Positions 17,958 through 27,545 of a DNA stretch of 64,000 nt are shown piece after piece. Source of the DNA: Kiloniellaceae bacterium (GTDB lineage: Bacteria > Pseudomonadota > Alphaproteobacteria > Kiloniellales > J153). The DNA lies in the NCBI GenBank assembly GCA_021776095.1, contig JAJFGO010000021.1:310001-374000 (forward strand), given 5' to 3'. A program made the position numbers and the translations under genes. Below the pieces are notes generated by a model. That model worked only from the letters and a program-made list of their open reading frames with translations, did no database searches and had not been told where the DNA came from. Numbering within the stretch: position 1 is the first letter of the stretch; the number at the start of each line of letters is the position of its first letter.

Positions 17958-18959
17958 ATGGCCTCCACCCCCGCCCTCGGAGGCGGCGACCTGCCGATGG
18001 ATGGACCGGACATCACCGTTTCGGTCCGGCAGACTTTCGGCATCGATTGCGATATGCAGGTCCCGGCCTATAGCCAATCCAGTGAGTACGTGCCGGACCT
18101 GGACGAGGTCTACCGCTTCGACCGCGACACCACGCTCGCGATCCTGGCCGGCTACGCCTACAACCGCAGGGTCATGATCCAGGGCTATCACGGAACTGGC
18201 AAGTCGACCCACATCGAACAGGTATCCGCGCGGCTCAACTGGCCCTGCCTGCGCATCAACCTGGATAGTCACATCAGCCGTATCGACCTGGTCGGCAAGG
18301 ACGCCATCGTCCTGAAGGACGGCAAGCAGGTGACAGAATTTCGCGAGGGTCTGTTGCCCTGGTGCCTGCAAAGGCCCATGGCGCTGGTATTCGACGAATA
18401 CGACGCCGGCCGGCCGGACGTGATGTTCGTGATCCAGCGGGTGCTGGAGGTCGAGGGCCGCCTGACATTGCTCGACCAAAATCGCGTGATCCGGCCGCAT
18501 CCGGCATTCCGGCTTTTCGCGACCACCAATACCATCGGCCTGGGCGACACCACCGGCCTTTATCACGGCACCCAGCAGCTCAACCAGGGCCAGATGGACC
18601 GTTGGAACATCGTCGCGACGTTGAACTACCTGGCGCATGACGAGGAAACCGAGATTGTTCTGGCCAAGTGCCCGGATTACGACAGCAAGGAGGGGCGTGA
18701 GCGTCTTTCGGCCATGGTCGCGCTCGCCGATTTGACCCGAAGCGGCTTCATCAACGGCGACATCTCGACCGTCATGAGCCCGCGCACGGTGATCACTTGG
18801 GCACAGAACGCCAAAATTTTCGACGACGTCGGTTTCGCCTTCAGGGTCACTTTCCTGAACAAGTGCGACGAAATCGAACGCCCGGTGGTCGCGGAATATT
18901 ATCAGCGCTGCTTCGGCACCGACCTGCCCGAAAGTGGAGTCAAGGCGACGTTGGTGTAA
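17958..18959 (+). CDS. cobS: Cobaltochelatase subunit CobS
   Basis: A 333-residue AAA+ ATPase subunit of the aerobic CobNST cobaltochelatase, which inserts Co2+ into hydrogenobyrinate a,c-diamide in cobalamin synthesis. The P-loop GYHGTGKST is at 76-84, Walker [14 protein letters not shown] near 151, and [31 protein letters not shown] is a strong CobS signature. AAGGAG precedes ATG 17958. Normally cobT follows directly; here it is 4.2 kb away, with three genes on the other strand between. Confidence 0.95.
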   Translation: MASTPALGGGDLPMDGPDITVSVRQTFGIDCDMQVPAYSQSSEYVPDLDEVYRFDRDTTLAILAGYAYNRRVMIQGYHGTGKSTHIEQVSARLNWPCLRINLDSHISRIDLVGKDAIVLKDGKQVTEFREGLLPWCLQRPMALVFDEYDAGRPDVMFVIQRVLEVEGRLTLLDQNRVIRPHPAFRLFATTNTIGLGDTTGLYHGTQQLNQGQMDRWNIVATLNYLAHDEETEIVLAKCPDYDSKEGRERLSAMVALADLTRSGFINGDISTVMSPRTVITWAQNAKIFDDVGFAFRVTFLNKCDEIERPVVAEYYQRCFGTDLPESGVKATLV

Positions 18960-19017
18960 AAAGGGGAGGCGCGGAAACCCGTGCCAGCACCACTCCGGCC
19001 GGCGCCGGGAATCGCGC

Positions 19018-20697
19018 TTACTGCTGCGCCGTGTCGATCGCCAGCCCCTGCGCCGCCTTCTGGCACAGATCGCGCATGTCGCGGTGTTTCACGCCGCATT
19101 CCAAGGACATCATGTTGGCCTTGCGCGTATCGCCGAGCGAGAACGCGCGATAGATGATATCCGGATAGAGTGGCGGCGGCTTATCGAATTCCTCGAAAGC
19201 CGACTCGAGCACTTTGACCGACTCGGCACGGCGGCCCGACTCCCAATAAAGGTTGGACAGCTGGCGGTAGATCGCGAAGGCTGGACGCGGCCCCTTGAGG
19301 GCGAGTTCCAGGTTGGCGATCGCCTTAGCCTTCTTGCCTTGGGTCAAACGGGTCTTGAAGAAGGCATAGCGCGCCAACGAGTCGTGCTTCATGCGGCCCG
19401 AGACCGCCTGCCCGGCAGCTTTCTGCGCCTCTGACAACTTGCCGTCGGAAAGCAGCGCCAAGGCCTGCCGGGCATGACCGTAACCGGCCACGATGTTCGC
19501 GACTTCCGAAGATTTGAGCGCCCGGAGGAGCTCGACATTGCGCATGAGCGGCGCGGCATCGTCATCGGCGTGTTCGCGAAAATAATAATCCGATAAAGAC
19601 TCCGTGCGGCTTTCCGCATCGCGATGGCCCTCGGAAATTTCGTCGGTCGCCTCGTCTGCAGCGAAGCCCAAACGCTTTACCATGCCACTGAAGGCGGTGG
19701 CGAAATCGCCACGGTTCGCGGCGCTGCCCATCTCCTGCTCGATCTGCGCCTTTTGGGTATCCGCTTTCTTCGCCTTCAACACGGCTGCCGATTCTTGCCA
19801 GCTCTGTAACTTTTCCATGGCATCGAAGGCGGCTTGCGAATTGTAGCCGGCGGCGACCGTCAGATCGAAGCCAAGCAAATCGGCCTCGTCCTCCTGCTCG
19901 CGGGTGAAGGAGGGAAATAGCCCCTTGTCGGTGACGAACAGCAGCCCCTCGCCAATCAAAGACACGGCTAGCGCAGCTTGTGCCAAACGGTTGTCGCCGA
20001 ACTGCTGGGCCAAGGCGGCGGCCGTGCCGACCGCCAATTCCGCCGCCGCGACGAAATTCTGGTTCAGCTTCTGAAACCAATCGTTGTCGTGATGCTCGAG
20101 CAGAACGTGAGCGGCTTCGTGCGCCAGGATGTAGGCCAGTTCGTCTTCGGTACCGACGTTCTGCAAGATCGCCATGGGAATCCCGACCGCGCCGTCGGGC
20201 AAGGCCTCGGCAAGGCCGAAATCCTCCGACGCCGTCACGTAGTAGCGGACCGGGGCGCCGGTTACCGGAGAGGTGGCCAGCAGGCGGGCGCCGATGCCGT
20301 TCAGGTAACGCTCCATGACCGGGCTGTCCGCGACCCAGTTCTGAGTTATGCGCAAGAACGCCAGGCCGTCGGGAATCTTAATCTCGGCCGGTTCCGGCGG
20401 CTTGGCGGGAACGGCCGCGGAGTCGTCATCTTCGCCCATGCGCCCACTCGCTGCGCCGGCGGATTGCCCGCCGCTACGCGCCTGATGTTCCCGCGCCAGG
20501 CGTTCGAGTGGTGGGACCCAGGCACCCGGCTCAATGGAATCGATGAACTTACCTTCGAATTCGTCCTTGGTGTCGGCAAATGGGTTGATCGAGTCGAGGA
20601 AGGCAAAGGCGGGGCCATGGGGCGCGAGCGTCAAGACCGCCGCCAAGACGGCGGACATAGCGATCCGGCCGCCAAGCTCTGCAACCGTGCCGCGCAT
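19018..20697 (-). CDS. Exported M48 family metalloprotease with C-terminal helical repeats
   Basis: A 559-residue protein. Residues 1-32 form a signal peptide ending at GPAFA. The zinc motif HEAAH is at 193-197 in ELAYILAHEAAHVLLEHH, and the third ligand lies in REQEDEADLLGFDL, so the peptidase looks catalytically intact. After about residue 360 come TPR-like helices (ARQALALLSDGKLSEAQKAAGQAVSG, AKAIANLELALKG, RRAESVKVLESAF), an architecture like BepA/YfgC, which acts on outer-membrane protein assembly. The start codon shares one base with the stop of the upstream 125-residue protein gene. Role within this block is unknown. Confidence 0.85.
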   Translation of the reverse strand: MRGTVAELGGRIAMSAVLAAVLTLAPHGPAFAFLDSINPFADTKDEFEGKFIDSIEPGAWVPPLERLAREHQARSGGQSAGAASGRMGEDDDSAAVPAKPPEPAEIKIPDGLAFLRITQNWVADSPVMERYLNGIGARLLATSPVTGAPVRYYVTASEDFGLAEALPDGAVGIPMAILQNVGTEDELAYILAHEAAHVLLEHHDNDWFQKLNQNFVAAAELAVGTAAALAQQFGDNRLAQAALAVSLIGEGLLFVTDKGLFPSFTREQEDEADLLGFDLTVAAGYNSQAAFDAMEKLQSWQESAAVLKAKKADTQKAQIEQEMGSAANRGDFATAFSGMVKRLGFAADEATDEISEGHRDAESRTESLSDYYFREHADDDAAPLMRNVELLRALKSSEVANIVAGYGHARQALALLSDGKLSEAQKAAGQAVSGRMKHDSLARYAFFKTRLTQGKKAKAIANLELALKGPRPAFAIYRQLSNLYWESGRRAESVKVLESAFEEFDKPPPLYPDIIYRAFSLGDTRKANMMSLECGVKHRDMRDLCQKAAQGLAIDTAQQ

Positions 20698-21074
20698 CAA
20701 TTGCAGTTCCCCAAACCGCGCGAAGAGGCGTGGGCCTTGGCGATGTCCTGACACTTGGCCGTGATCTTCGAATTCTTCGCGTCGGTTTCTTTGACCTGAG
20801 CCTTGGTGATCCAAAACTTGCGACCCGACAATTCGACTTGATACCGACCGTTCACGGCCCCGTCCGAGAGTATCGCCAGAGGCAAGGCAATCTCCTTGGC
20901 GCTTATGGTCTTGACCTTCTTACCCTTGGGGTCGCCATAAAGAACGATCTTGCTACCGCGAAGCTTCTTAATTTCGGCCGCCATTGCCGAGCCGTCCCAA
21001 AACTGGCCCGTTGCCAAATAAGGGATCACAAAGGTAACCGCTAAAAATGCCGCAGTTTTTCTCCACGCCCCCAT
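20697..21074 (-). CDS. Small exported protein of unknown function, perhaps SH3-like
   Basis: A 125-residue protein with an N-terminal hydrophobic signal (TAAFLAVTFVIPYLATGQF). The mature part is Lys-rich and predicted beta: KIVLYGDPKGKKVKTISAKEIALPLAILSD, then GRYQVELSGRKFWITKAQVKET, a pattern like a bacterial SH3 domain (turn-rich, ending in W-I). The C terminus has two cysteines. A strong GAGGAGG ribosome site precedes the ATG, and the gene is coupled to the M48 protease by a shared base. Base composition is visibly more A+T-rich than neighbouring housekeeping genes. Confidence 0.75.
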   Translation of the reverse strand: MGAWRKTAAFLAVTFVIPYLATGQFWDGSAMAAEIKKLRGSKIVLYGDPKGKKVKTISAKEIALPLAILSDGAVNGRYQVELSGRKFWITKAQVKETDAKNSKITAKCQDIAKAHASSRGLGNCN

Positions 21075-21088
21075 TAGAACCTCCTCAT

Positions 21089-21113
21089 AGATTAGGTTCG
21101 ATCTGTCTAATCT
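21089..21113. promoter_or_regulatory. Inverted repeat ahead of the small exported protein gene
   Basis: AGATTAG at 21089-21095 and CTAATCT at 21107-21113 form a 7-bp dyad with an 11-bp spacer, 15 bp upstream of the ribosome-site/start region on the minus strand. It is in an A+T-rich stretch (21075-21160) that probably holds the promoter. Possible operator. Confidence 0.45.
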
Positions 21114-21226
21114 GAGTTGAGTTTTAATTTTCTATTAAACAAATAGTAGTGCGCCGCGCGCGCGAATGCGAGTCCGAATTCATGGAGCTCGCCATCGTAG
21201 GTCACCAAAACCGCAGCAATACCCTG

Positions 21227-23044
21227 CTACTTCCAGGTGCCGGCGCCGGGCCAAAACATTTTTCTTTTCCAGCGCTTGATCGCTTTCATAGACCTGCCCA
21301 CGGCCCATAGCATGAATTCACGGAATTGCGGGACGGACGTCGCTACAATGATGCCGACGAAATTGATCGGCGTTAGCTTCAGAACGAAGAACCCGAACCA
21401 TGTGAAGAACAGGAGCAATGCGAAGGCCGAGAGGGTCCAAATCAGAGCATAAAGTGCCTGAACTACGATCCATGTTTCGACTTTCAAATCCCTCTTTGCC
21501 TCCGTGACCCGGCGGGCATTAGTGATGTAAGTATGCCAAACTGCCGCGACCGCCATGGCCGCGAGCATCAAGAAAATTTCGAGGCGATCGTTACCGGCGC
21601 GATCTTGGTCGCGCAGAAGATTGTCCAATGCCATGGCGTGTAATTGCACGCCGGGCAATAACCCGTGGGTGGGTGGACGAATCAGATCGTCCGCCATGGT
21701 GAAGTTGCCGCCGTAAAACGCATAGGCACCATCGAACTCGAGATCCGCACCCTGAGTGTCGGAAAGAAATTCATGCGCTGAGATGGTCTCGTGGGGCGGG
21801 CAAATCTGCCGCAAGGGCTTCGTTATAAGAAAAGAGTCACGCGCGCTGGGCCACCCCGACCTGTCACCGAACCATTGGTCGGCAAGACCTCTGACAGTAC
21901 CGGCCAACCAGCCATAGAGAATATCCCATAGCCGCCCGATCACGGTTGACGACATGGTCGCGCAGCGAAAGCTGCCGCGGCTCGATTCTTCCGACCCCCA
22001 AGTTGCCCAGAATACCGATATTGGCTTTCCCTTTGTTAGGCTGTCGCAACTAAAATCCTCAAACGGCGCCAAGGGATCTTTAACGCCATACATGACCAGC
22101 GCCGCCGAAGGGCGTTCAATCTCGCAGTCGTAGCGTGGATAGAGGTTAAAGCTTTGGGGGTCTTCCGCGATATAGCGTGTCGAAGCCATGCCCGAAGCGG
22201 CGGCGGCCAATTGCGGCAGGACATTGGTGCAGTCAGGTTTCTTGTCGTCGAAATCACAGCGACGCGGCGCGGCGGCCGTAAGAAAGACCGGAATCCTCGA
22301 TGCCGCCTCGTCTGCCAGCATTGCGGCCTTTGGGCAATCCCAGTTGTTATCCCGATACGCCCGCGAAGCGAACAGCTGCATACCGGTTTGTCGGAGGGCA
22401 TGGCGGCATAGAAAACTTCGAAGCATCGCGACATTCGAGCCTTTTCGCTCATCGAAGAAACCGAAGTCGATGAACAACGCCTTAGGTGGAAGTGTCCCGA
22501 CGATCTTTTCCAAGATTGCCGTGTGCAGCGCGAAGGGCGGCGGCCAAGTGAGTCTCTTCAAGGAAATGTTTTTCTTTCCTTCGGGGCCTTTCCCAAATTC
22601 CTCGCGCGCCATGTCGGCGATCAAATCCGGGCAGAAATAGCCGTCTTGCTTGTCGAACTCTGGCACGACGCAGAATTTGTCGGTTTCTCCGACCTGCCGA
22701 ATCTGCCTGAGGGACGCATCGTTAGTCAGGACAACCTTGATATTTCGGATAGCGCACTTCGGATCGTTTTCATGCTTCGCGCCCTCTTGGCAATCCGGAT
22801 CTTCCTCGCGCTTGGCATTTTCCACTTCCAACGGGTCCGGATACATGGGGGCGACGACCCGGTAAAACAAAGCCGCCGAGGCATTGTCCGCGTTGGTCGC
22901 CACACCGATCGGATCGAATACCCAAAAAGCGACTAGGATCGAAAAAAATGCTAGGCCCCGGCGCCAAAGCTCCCGGCCGGACATTTCTCGGTGAATACCT
23001 CGGAATATCCCGATTATGACCCGGGATGCCTCGCCCAGCCTCAT
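21227..23044 (-). CDS. CHASE2 domain membrane protein without an attached output domain
   Basis: A 605-residue protein. One helix near residues 32-50 (LAFFSILVAFWVFDPI) is followed by a large periplasmic part and three C-terminal helices (LEIFLMLAAMAVAAVWHTYI; VVQALYALIWTLSAFALLLFFTWFGFFVL; FVGIIVATSVPQF). CHASE2 features include ALFIDFGFFDE, the GNFTMADD segment and HGLLPGVQLHAMALDNLL near 470. CHASE2 is normally the sensor half of kinases, cyclases or diguanylate cyclases; here the protein ends about 35 residues after the last helix with no effector. It is Lys-rich and lower in G+C than cobS/cobT. The signal sensed is unknown. Confidence 0.85.
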   Translation of the reverse strand: MRLGEASRVIIGIFRGIHREMSGRELWRRGLAFFSILVAFWVFDPIGVATNADNASAALFYRVVAPMYPDPLEVENAKREEDPDCQEGAKHENDPKCAIRNIKVVLTNDASLRQIRQVGETDKFCVVPEFDKQDGYFCPDLIADMAREEFGKGPEGKKNISLKRLTWPPPFALHTAILEKIVGTLPPKALFIDFGFFDERKGSNVAMLRSFLCRHALRQTGMQLFASRAYRDNNWDCPKAAMLADEAASRIPVFLTAAAPRRCDFDDKKPDCTNVLPQLAAAASGMASTRYIAEDPQSFNLYPRYDCEIERPSAALVMYGVKDPLAPFEDFSCDSLTKGKPISVFWATWGSEESSRGSFRCATMSSTVIGRLWDILYGWLAGTVRGLADQWFGDRSGWPSARDSFLITKPLRQICPPHETISAHEFLSDTQGADLEFDGAYAFYGGNFTMADDLIRPPTHGLLPGVQLHAMALDNLLRDQDRAGNDRLEIFLMLAAMAVAAVWHTYITNARRVTEAKRDLKVETWIVVQALYALIWTLSAFALLLFFTWFGFFVLKLTPINFVGIIVATSVPQFREFMLWAVGRSMKAIKRWKRKMFWPGAGTWK

Positions 23045-23115
23045 GGCTTGCCCCTGCTCCCCATGCCCGCGCCCATGGGCTGGTGGGTCTTTAACCGCCG
23101 CCCGGGGCGCGCTAT

Positions 23116-25029
23116 ATGGTTGGGCCCTGGGTTCTGAATATCAACGGTAAAATCGTGAGCGACGCCGAATCCCCGATCGAATGCTTTAAGCGCACGACCA
23201 GCGCCACGGTCCGGGCGATCGCGGAGCGTGACGACGTGTCGGCCGCCTTCACACCGGGCCCGCAAGGCCTGGTCGGCGACGAGGTGCGCCTGCCCCTGCC
23301 CGCACGCGACCTTCCGGCCGCGGAGGTTGCCACGGTCCGGGGCGAGGCGGACGCCGCGGCCCTGCGCCTGCGCTATCACAATCAGGCGATCCACCGGGCC
23401 TACCGGCCGGGCGCCGAGGACGCCCGCCTGATCTACGACACGGTCGAACAGACCCGCTGTGAGGCCCTGGGCATGCGGCGCATGGCCGGGGTCGCGGCCA
23501 ACCTGGACGCGGCCATGGAGGATCGCTACCGGGGCCGCGGTTACGCCCGCGCCACCACCCAAGAGGACGTGCCCTTGGCCGAGGTTTTGCGGGTTCTGGC
23601 GCGCGAGGCCATGACCGGGATGCCGCCGCCGCCCGCGGCCAAGGCCATGGTCGATCTGTGGCGCCCGCACCTGGAGCCCCGGGCCATGTCGGACCTGAAG
23701 GAGTTGAGCGAGCAAGTCGAGGATCAAGGCGCTTACGCCGAGGTTATGCGCCGCCTGATTCGCCACCTGGACATCGACATGGGCCAGGACGAAGATTTGA
23801 GCGAGGACGACGACCAGGAAGACCAGGGCGACGACGCCCAGGACGATTCCTCGGAGTCAGAGGGCGAAGGCGGCGAGCGCGACGCCGACGACGCCCAGGC
23901 CTCGCTAGAGGGCCAGCGCGGCGAGGCCAGCGACGCCGAGGGGACCGAGGAACAGCAGGCCGGCGCCGATAGCGAGATGATGCCGGGCGCCGGCGACGAG
24001 GAACCCGGCCGTCCGGGCGAACCGCCGCACCCAGAGGCCGGGCACAACACCCGCGACAAGGACGCCTATCGCGCCTTCACCCACGAATTCGACGAGATCG
24101 TCGAGGCGGCGGACCTGTGCGACCCGGACGAGTTGACCCGCCTGCGCCAGATGCTCGATCAGCAGCTCTCCAGCCTGAGCAGCGTCATCGCCCGACTGGC
24201 CAACCGGCTGCAACGGCGCCTGCTGGCTAAACAGACCCGCGATTGGGAGTTCAACCTCGAAGAAGGCATCCTCGATACCGCCCGCCTGACACGCGTGGTG
24301 ACCAACCCGATGCACTCCCTGTCCTTCAAGGAGGAAAAGGACATGGAGTTCCGCGATACCGTGGTCACCTTGTTGATCGACAACTCGGGCTCCATGCGCG
24401 GGCGTCCGATCACCGTGGCGGCCCTGTGCGCGGACATCCTGGCGCGCACCTTGGAACGCTGCGGCGTCAAGGTCGAGATTCTGGGCTTTACCACCCGCAT
24501 GTGGAAGGGCGGTCAGTCGCGCGAACGCTGGATCGCGGCGGGCAAGCCGCCCGGGCCGGGCCGCCTCAACGACCTGCGTCATATCGTCTATAAACCGGCC
24601 GATGCGCCCTGGCGCCGGGCACGCAAGAACCTGGGCTTGATGCTGCGCGAGGGCATCTTGAAGGAGAACATCGACGGCGAAGCGCTGATGTGGGCGCACA
24701 GCCGCCTGATCGGCCGGTCGGAGCAACGCCGCATCCTCATGGTCGTATCCGACGGCGCGCCGGTCGACGACTCGACCCTATCGGTCAACCCGGGCAATTA
24801 CCTGGAGCGCCACCTGCGCGAGGTCATCGGCTATATCGAGAACCGCTCGCCGGTTGAGCTGATCGCCATCGGCATCGGCCACGACGTGACCCGCTATTAC
24901 CGCCGCGCGGTCACCATCGTCGATGCCGAGCAATTGGGCGGCGCGGTCATGGAGCAGTTGGCCGACCTGTTCGACGAGGTCGGCCCAACCGCCGCCCCGC
25001 AACGCCCACGCCAACGCGTCCGGGCCTGA
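23116..25029 (+). CDS. cobT: Cobaltochelatase subunit CobT
   Basis: A 637-residue subunit of CobNST. N-terminal CobT sequence begins at [21 protein letters not shown]. Residues about 220-310 are an extremely acidic linker (runs of E/D, such as [14 protein letters not shown]), typical of the family. The C-terminal VWA domain has an intact [19 protein letters not shown] near 419 and [13 protein letters not shown] near 548. The start is uncertain: ATG 23116, or GTG 23155 closer to the first conserved residues. Separated from cobS by the M48/CHASE2 block. Confidence 0.93.
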   Translation: MVGPWVLNINGKIVSDAESPIECFKRTTSATVRAIAERDDVSAAFTPGPQGLVGDEVRLPLPARDLPAAEVATVRGEADAAALRLRYHNQAIHRAYRPGAEDARLIYDTVEQTRCEALGMRRMAGVAANLDAAMEDRYRGRGYARATTQEDVPLAEVLRVLAREAMTGMPPPPAAKAMVDLWRPHLEPRAMSDLKELSEQVEDQGAYAEVMRRLIRHLDIDMGQDEDLSEDDDQEDQGDDAQDDSSESEGEGGERDADDAQASLEGQRGEASDAEGTEEQQAGADSEMMPGAGDEEPGRPGEPPHPEAGHNTRDKDAYRAFTHEFDEIVEAADLCDPDELTRLRQMLDQQLSSLSSVIARLANRLQRRLLAKQTRDWEFNLEEGILDTARLTRVVTNPMHSLSFKEEKDMEFRDTVVTLLIDNSGSMRGRPITVAALCADILARTLERCGVKVEILGFTTRMWKGGQSRERWIAAGKPPGPGRLNDLRHIVYKPADAPWRRARKNLGLMLREGILKENIDGEALMWAHSRLIGRSEQRRILMVVSDGAPVDDSTLSVNPGNYLERHLREVIGYIENRSPVELIAIGIGHDVTRYYRRAVTIVDAEQLGGAVMEQLADLFDEVGPTAAPQRPRQRVRA

Positions 25030-25040
25030 CCTACGCCCTA

Positions 25041-25087
25041 GTGGTCCGATCCTAACGCTTGGTTCCCAAGCGTTAGGATCGGACCAC
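25041..25087. repeat. Perfect 22-bp palindromic hairpin (element A)
   Basis: A perfect inverted repeat: arms 25041-25062 and 25066-25087 (starting GTGGTCCGATCC, ending GGATCGGACCAC) with a 3-base TTC loop. It lies between the convergent cobT and hydrolase genes. It may act as a bidirectional terminator, but its sharply conserved ends suggest a repeat element. Confidence 0.85.
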
Positions 25088-25102
25088 CAAGCCGTTGATC
25101 TT

Positions 25103-25157
25103 GTGGGGCGACTTATCCAAACGGATGGGAACCATCCGTTTGGGTCGCACCACTAGG
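25103..25157. repeat. Second compound palindrome (element B), overlapping a stop codon
   Basis: GTGGGGCGAC (25103-25112) pairs with GTCGCACCAC (25144-25153) with one mismatch. After a TTAT bulge, CCAAACGGATGG (25117-25128) pairs perfectly with CCATCCGTTTGG (25132-25143). Its right end CCACTAGG mirrors CCTAGTGG at 25037-25044, so A and B are bracketed by a common terminal inverted repeat. The TAG stop of the hydrolase gene lies inside it. Confidence 0.75.
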
Positions 25158-25938
25158 CCATCAGATTGGTCTTGAAGAAGGCCAAGGTACGCGCCCAGGC
25201 GAGCATCGCGTCCTCGGCATCGTAGCGCGCCTGGGTCGGGTTAGCGAAGGCGTGGTCCGCCTCGTACCAATGGGCCTCCAGGCGCTTGCCGGCCTCCGCC
25301 ATGGCGGACCGGAAACCGGCGACCATGTCCTTGTCGATCCAGCCGTCGCGGGTCGCAAAATGACCCAAGACCGGTCCCTTCAATGCGGCCAACTCACTCG
25401 CCGGTTGATTGACACGGCCATAGTAGATCACCGTGGCATCGACCGGCGACGCGATCGAGGCGTTCAGGGACCAGCCGCCGCCGAAACACCAGCCGACGGT
25501 CCCGATCTTTCCGGTCGCGTCCTTGCGGTTCCGGAGCCAAGCGACCCAGGCCTTGAGGGTATCGCTCGCCGCCGGGCCCTTGACCGCCTGCATCAAGCTG
25601 CGCGCCTGGTCCGGCTGATCGGTGACCTTGCCGGCGTAGAGATCGACGGCCAGGGCGATGTAACCCTGTTCGGCCAACGACGCAGCCACAGATTTGATCT
25701 GATCGTTGAGACCCCACCATTCGTGAACCAACAATACCGCAGGCGCCGGGGTGACAGCCGGCAAGGCCAGCGCCGCCGTCACCGCCTTGCCGCCCCGGGT
25801 GGTAAGCCATACCTCCTGTAGGCTGGCGGCGGCGGCGCGCGCCAGGCGCGGGTCCGCGAGCACGGCAGCGAGCGGCAAACCGGCCAGGGGCGCGGCGGCC
25901 AGCGCGCGTACGACTTGGCGTCGGGCGATACTTGACAT
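25153..25938 (-). CDS. Dienelactone hydrolase family protein, exported
   Basis: A 261-residue alpha/beta-hydrolase. The N terminus (SSIARRQVVRALAAAPLAGLPLAAVL) carries an arginine-containing n-region and hydrophobic segment; RR-x is suggestive of, but not a full match to, a Tat signal. The catalytic triad is visible: Cys in GTVGWCFGGGWSLN, Asp in FATRDGWID and His in YEADHAFANP. Such proteins hydrolyse dienelactone or other esters; the substrate here is unknown. ATG 25938 is used. Its stop codon sits inside a palindromic repeat. Divergent from the lipoprotein gene. Confidence 0.88.
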   Translation of the reverse strand: MSSIARRQVVRALAAAPLAGLPLAAVLADPRLARAAAASLQEVWLTTRGGKAVTAALALPAVTPAPAVLLVHEWWGLNDQIKSVAASLAEQGYIALAVDLYAGKVTDQPDQARSLMQAVKGPAASDTLKAWVAWLRNRKDATGKIGTVGWCFGGGWSLNASIASPVDATVIYYGRVNQPASELAALKGPVLGHFATRDGWIDKDMVAGFRSAMAEAGKRLEAHWYEADHAFANPTQARYDAEDAMLAWARTLAFFKTNLMA

Positions 25939-25986
25939 AGGAGCCTCCGGGTTATGGCGATGGGTCAAACCACGACGAACGCAATC

Positions 25987-27051
25987 ATGGAGCGCCGGGC
26001 CGGGGATGACGAGGGACCTCGCGCGAACGTGAACGGCGCCCCCCGCCCCCGGCGTGCCCGCGAGATCTTGCTGGCCATGGTCAGTAGTCTGTTCGCGGCT
26101 GGTGCCTTACTGGCCTGCACCCCGACGCCGGTCATCCGGCAACACGCGGGCGACCTTGACTTGACTGCCACGCGCCTGAGCTTACCTGCGGACATCCCGG
26201 CCGGGGGTATCGGTGCACTGACCTGGTTGGGCGGCCTGGAGTTGCGCGCGCCCGACCGGCGCCTCGGCGGCCTCTCCGGCCTTTTGATCTCGCCCGACGG
26301 CACTCGGGCCACGGTGGTCTCGGACAAGGGCTATGCGGTGGGCTTCACCCTGCGCCACGACGCCGAGGGACGCCTGACCGGGCTGGCAGCGGGGCGCATC
26401 GCACCCCTGCGCGGCCCCGGCGGCGGGTTCTTGACCGACAAGCTCGACAAGGATGCCGAAGCCATGGCCCACCTGCGAGACGGCGCCTTGGCCGTCGCCT
26501 TCGAGCATAACCACCGCCTGTGGCGCTATGACAACGCGGAGGCGCCCTTCTCCGGTGTCCCAGTGCCTCTGGCGCCGCCGCCGGCCCTGAACGGCCTGGG
26601 CCTCAACAGCGGGATCGAGGCGCTGAGCGAGCTGGCCGACGGCGGCCTGCTGGCGATCGCGGAGGGCCGGGAAGACGCCAGTGATAGCCCGGCCTACCTG
26701 TGGCGGGGCGGCCGCTGGCACGGTCTGGCCTATCGCCGGGACGGCGGCTTTCGACCCACTGGGGCGGCCTTGCTGCCGAACGGCGACATCCTGGTGCTCG
26801 AGCGGTTCTTTAACCTTCTGCAGGGGGTCCGGGCCCGCCTGGTGCGGGTCCCGGGCGCCGCCGTGCGGCCCAACGCGCGCCTGAGCGGCCCGGTGCTGGC
26901 GACCCTGGCGCCGCCCCTGCCCCTGGATAACATGGAAGGCATCGCGGTGCGCCAGGGACCCGGCGGCGCGACGCAGATCTATCTGATTTCCGACGACAAC
27001 TACAACGCCCTGCAGCGCACGATTCTGCTGCATTTCGCGTTGCGGGAATGA
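25987..27051 (+). CDS. Esterase-like activity of phytase family lipoprotein
   Basis: About 354 residues. After an N-terminal basic stretch comes a lipoprotein-type signal (MVSSLFAAGALLACTPTP) with a lipobox Cys. The body fits the esterase-like/phytase-like beta-propeller family: GGLSGLLISPDGTRATVVSDKGYAVGFTLR, DKDAEAMAHLRDGALAVAFEH, NSGIEALSELADGGLLAIAEG and PLDNMEGIAVRQ. Starts at 25954, 25987 and 26077 are possible; the last begins right at the signal peptide. It precedes rpmB convergently, as I recall in many alphaproteobacteria. Physiological substrate unknown. Confidence 0.8.
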   Translation: MERRAGDDEGPRANVNGAPRPRRAREILLAMVSSLFAAGALLACTPTPVIRQHAGDLDLTATRLSLPADIPAGGIGALTWLGGLELRAPDRRLGGLSGLLISPDGTRATVVSDKGYAVGFTLRHDAEGRLTGLAAGRIAPLRGPGGGFLTDKLDKDAEAMAHLRDGALAVAFEHNHRLWRYDNAEAPFSGVPVPLAPPPALNGLGLNSGIEALSELADGGLLAIAEGREDASDSPAYLWRGGRWHGLAYRRDGGFRPTGAALLPNGDILVLERFFNLLQGVRARLVRVPGAAVRPNARLSGPVLATLAPPLPLDNMEGIAVRQGPGGATQIYLISDDNYNALQRTILLHFALRE

Positions 27052-27064
27052 TCCCCCAGAATCG

Positions 27065-27087
27065 AAAAGGGCCCGCCAAGCGGGCCC
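27065..27087 (-). terminator. Rho-independent terminator of rpmB
   Basis: GGGCCCGC (27069-27076) pairs with GCGGGCCC (27080-27087) over a CAA loop. On the minus strand it is followed by TTTTC. It lies 21 bp after the rpmB stop and may also serve the convergent lipoprotein gene. Confidence 0.75.
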
Positions 27088-27108
27088 CGAAACGCGGCGT
27101 GGAAAGGC

Positions 27109-27402
27109 TTAGGCGGCCTTGCCGGCCACGGCCTTCTGGACCTGGCGGCGCAGCACCCGCGCCTTGGTGCCCAGCTTTTCGCTCGGGGTCGAGAGCAGGA
27201 AAGCGTCGATGCCGCCGCGCTTTTCCACCGTGCGGATCGCGCTGGTGCTGAGCCGGACCTGGACCGACTGGCCCAGGGCGTCGCTGTACAGCGAGGCCTC
27301 TTGCAGGTTGGGCAGGAAACGCCGACGGGTCCTGTTGTTGGCGTGACTGACATTGTTGCCGGCCATCACGCCCTTGCCGGTGAAATCGCAACGTCGAGCC
27401 AT
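27109..27402 (-). CDS. rpmB: 50S ribosomal protein L28
   Basis: A 97-residue ribosomal protein of the large subunit. The N terminus [25 protein letters not shown] is diagnostic, with [36 protein letters not shown] following. ATG 27402 has GAGG upstream; longer in-frame starts are not L28. A terminator lies just downstream. Confidence 0.97.
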   Translation of the reverse strand: MARRCDFTGKGVMAGNNVSHANNRTRRRFLPNLQEASLYSDALGQSVQVRLSTSAIRTVEKRGGIDAFLLSTPSEKLGTKARVLRRQVQKAVAGKAA

Positions 27403-27545
27403 GGTTCGGACCTCAATAAAGCCTGTGTCTGAGCATAAGTGCGGATCGCCGGGCGGAGCCCCACCCGGTGCAGGCGGGGTTTTACGGCAGGCGCCCGGCC
27501 CCGTCAAGGCTTGGCGCAGGGACGGGGTCCGCCTTGGGGCGATCC

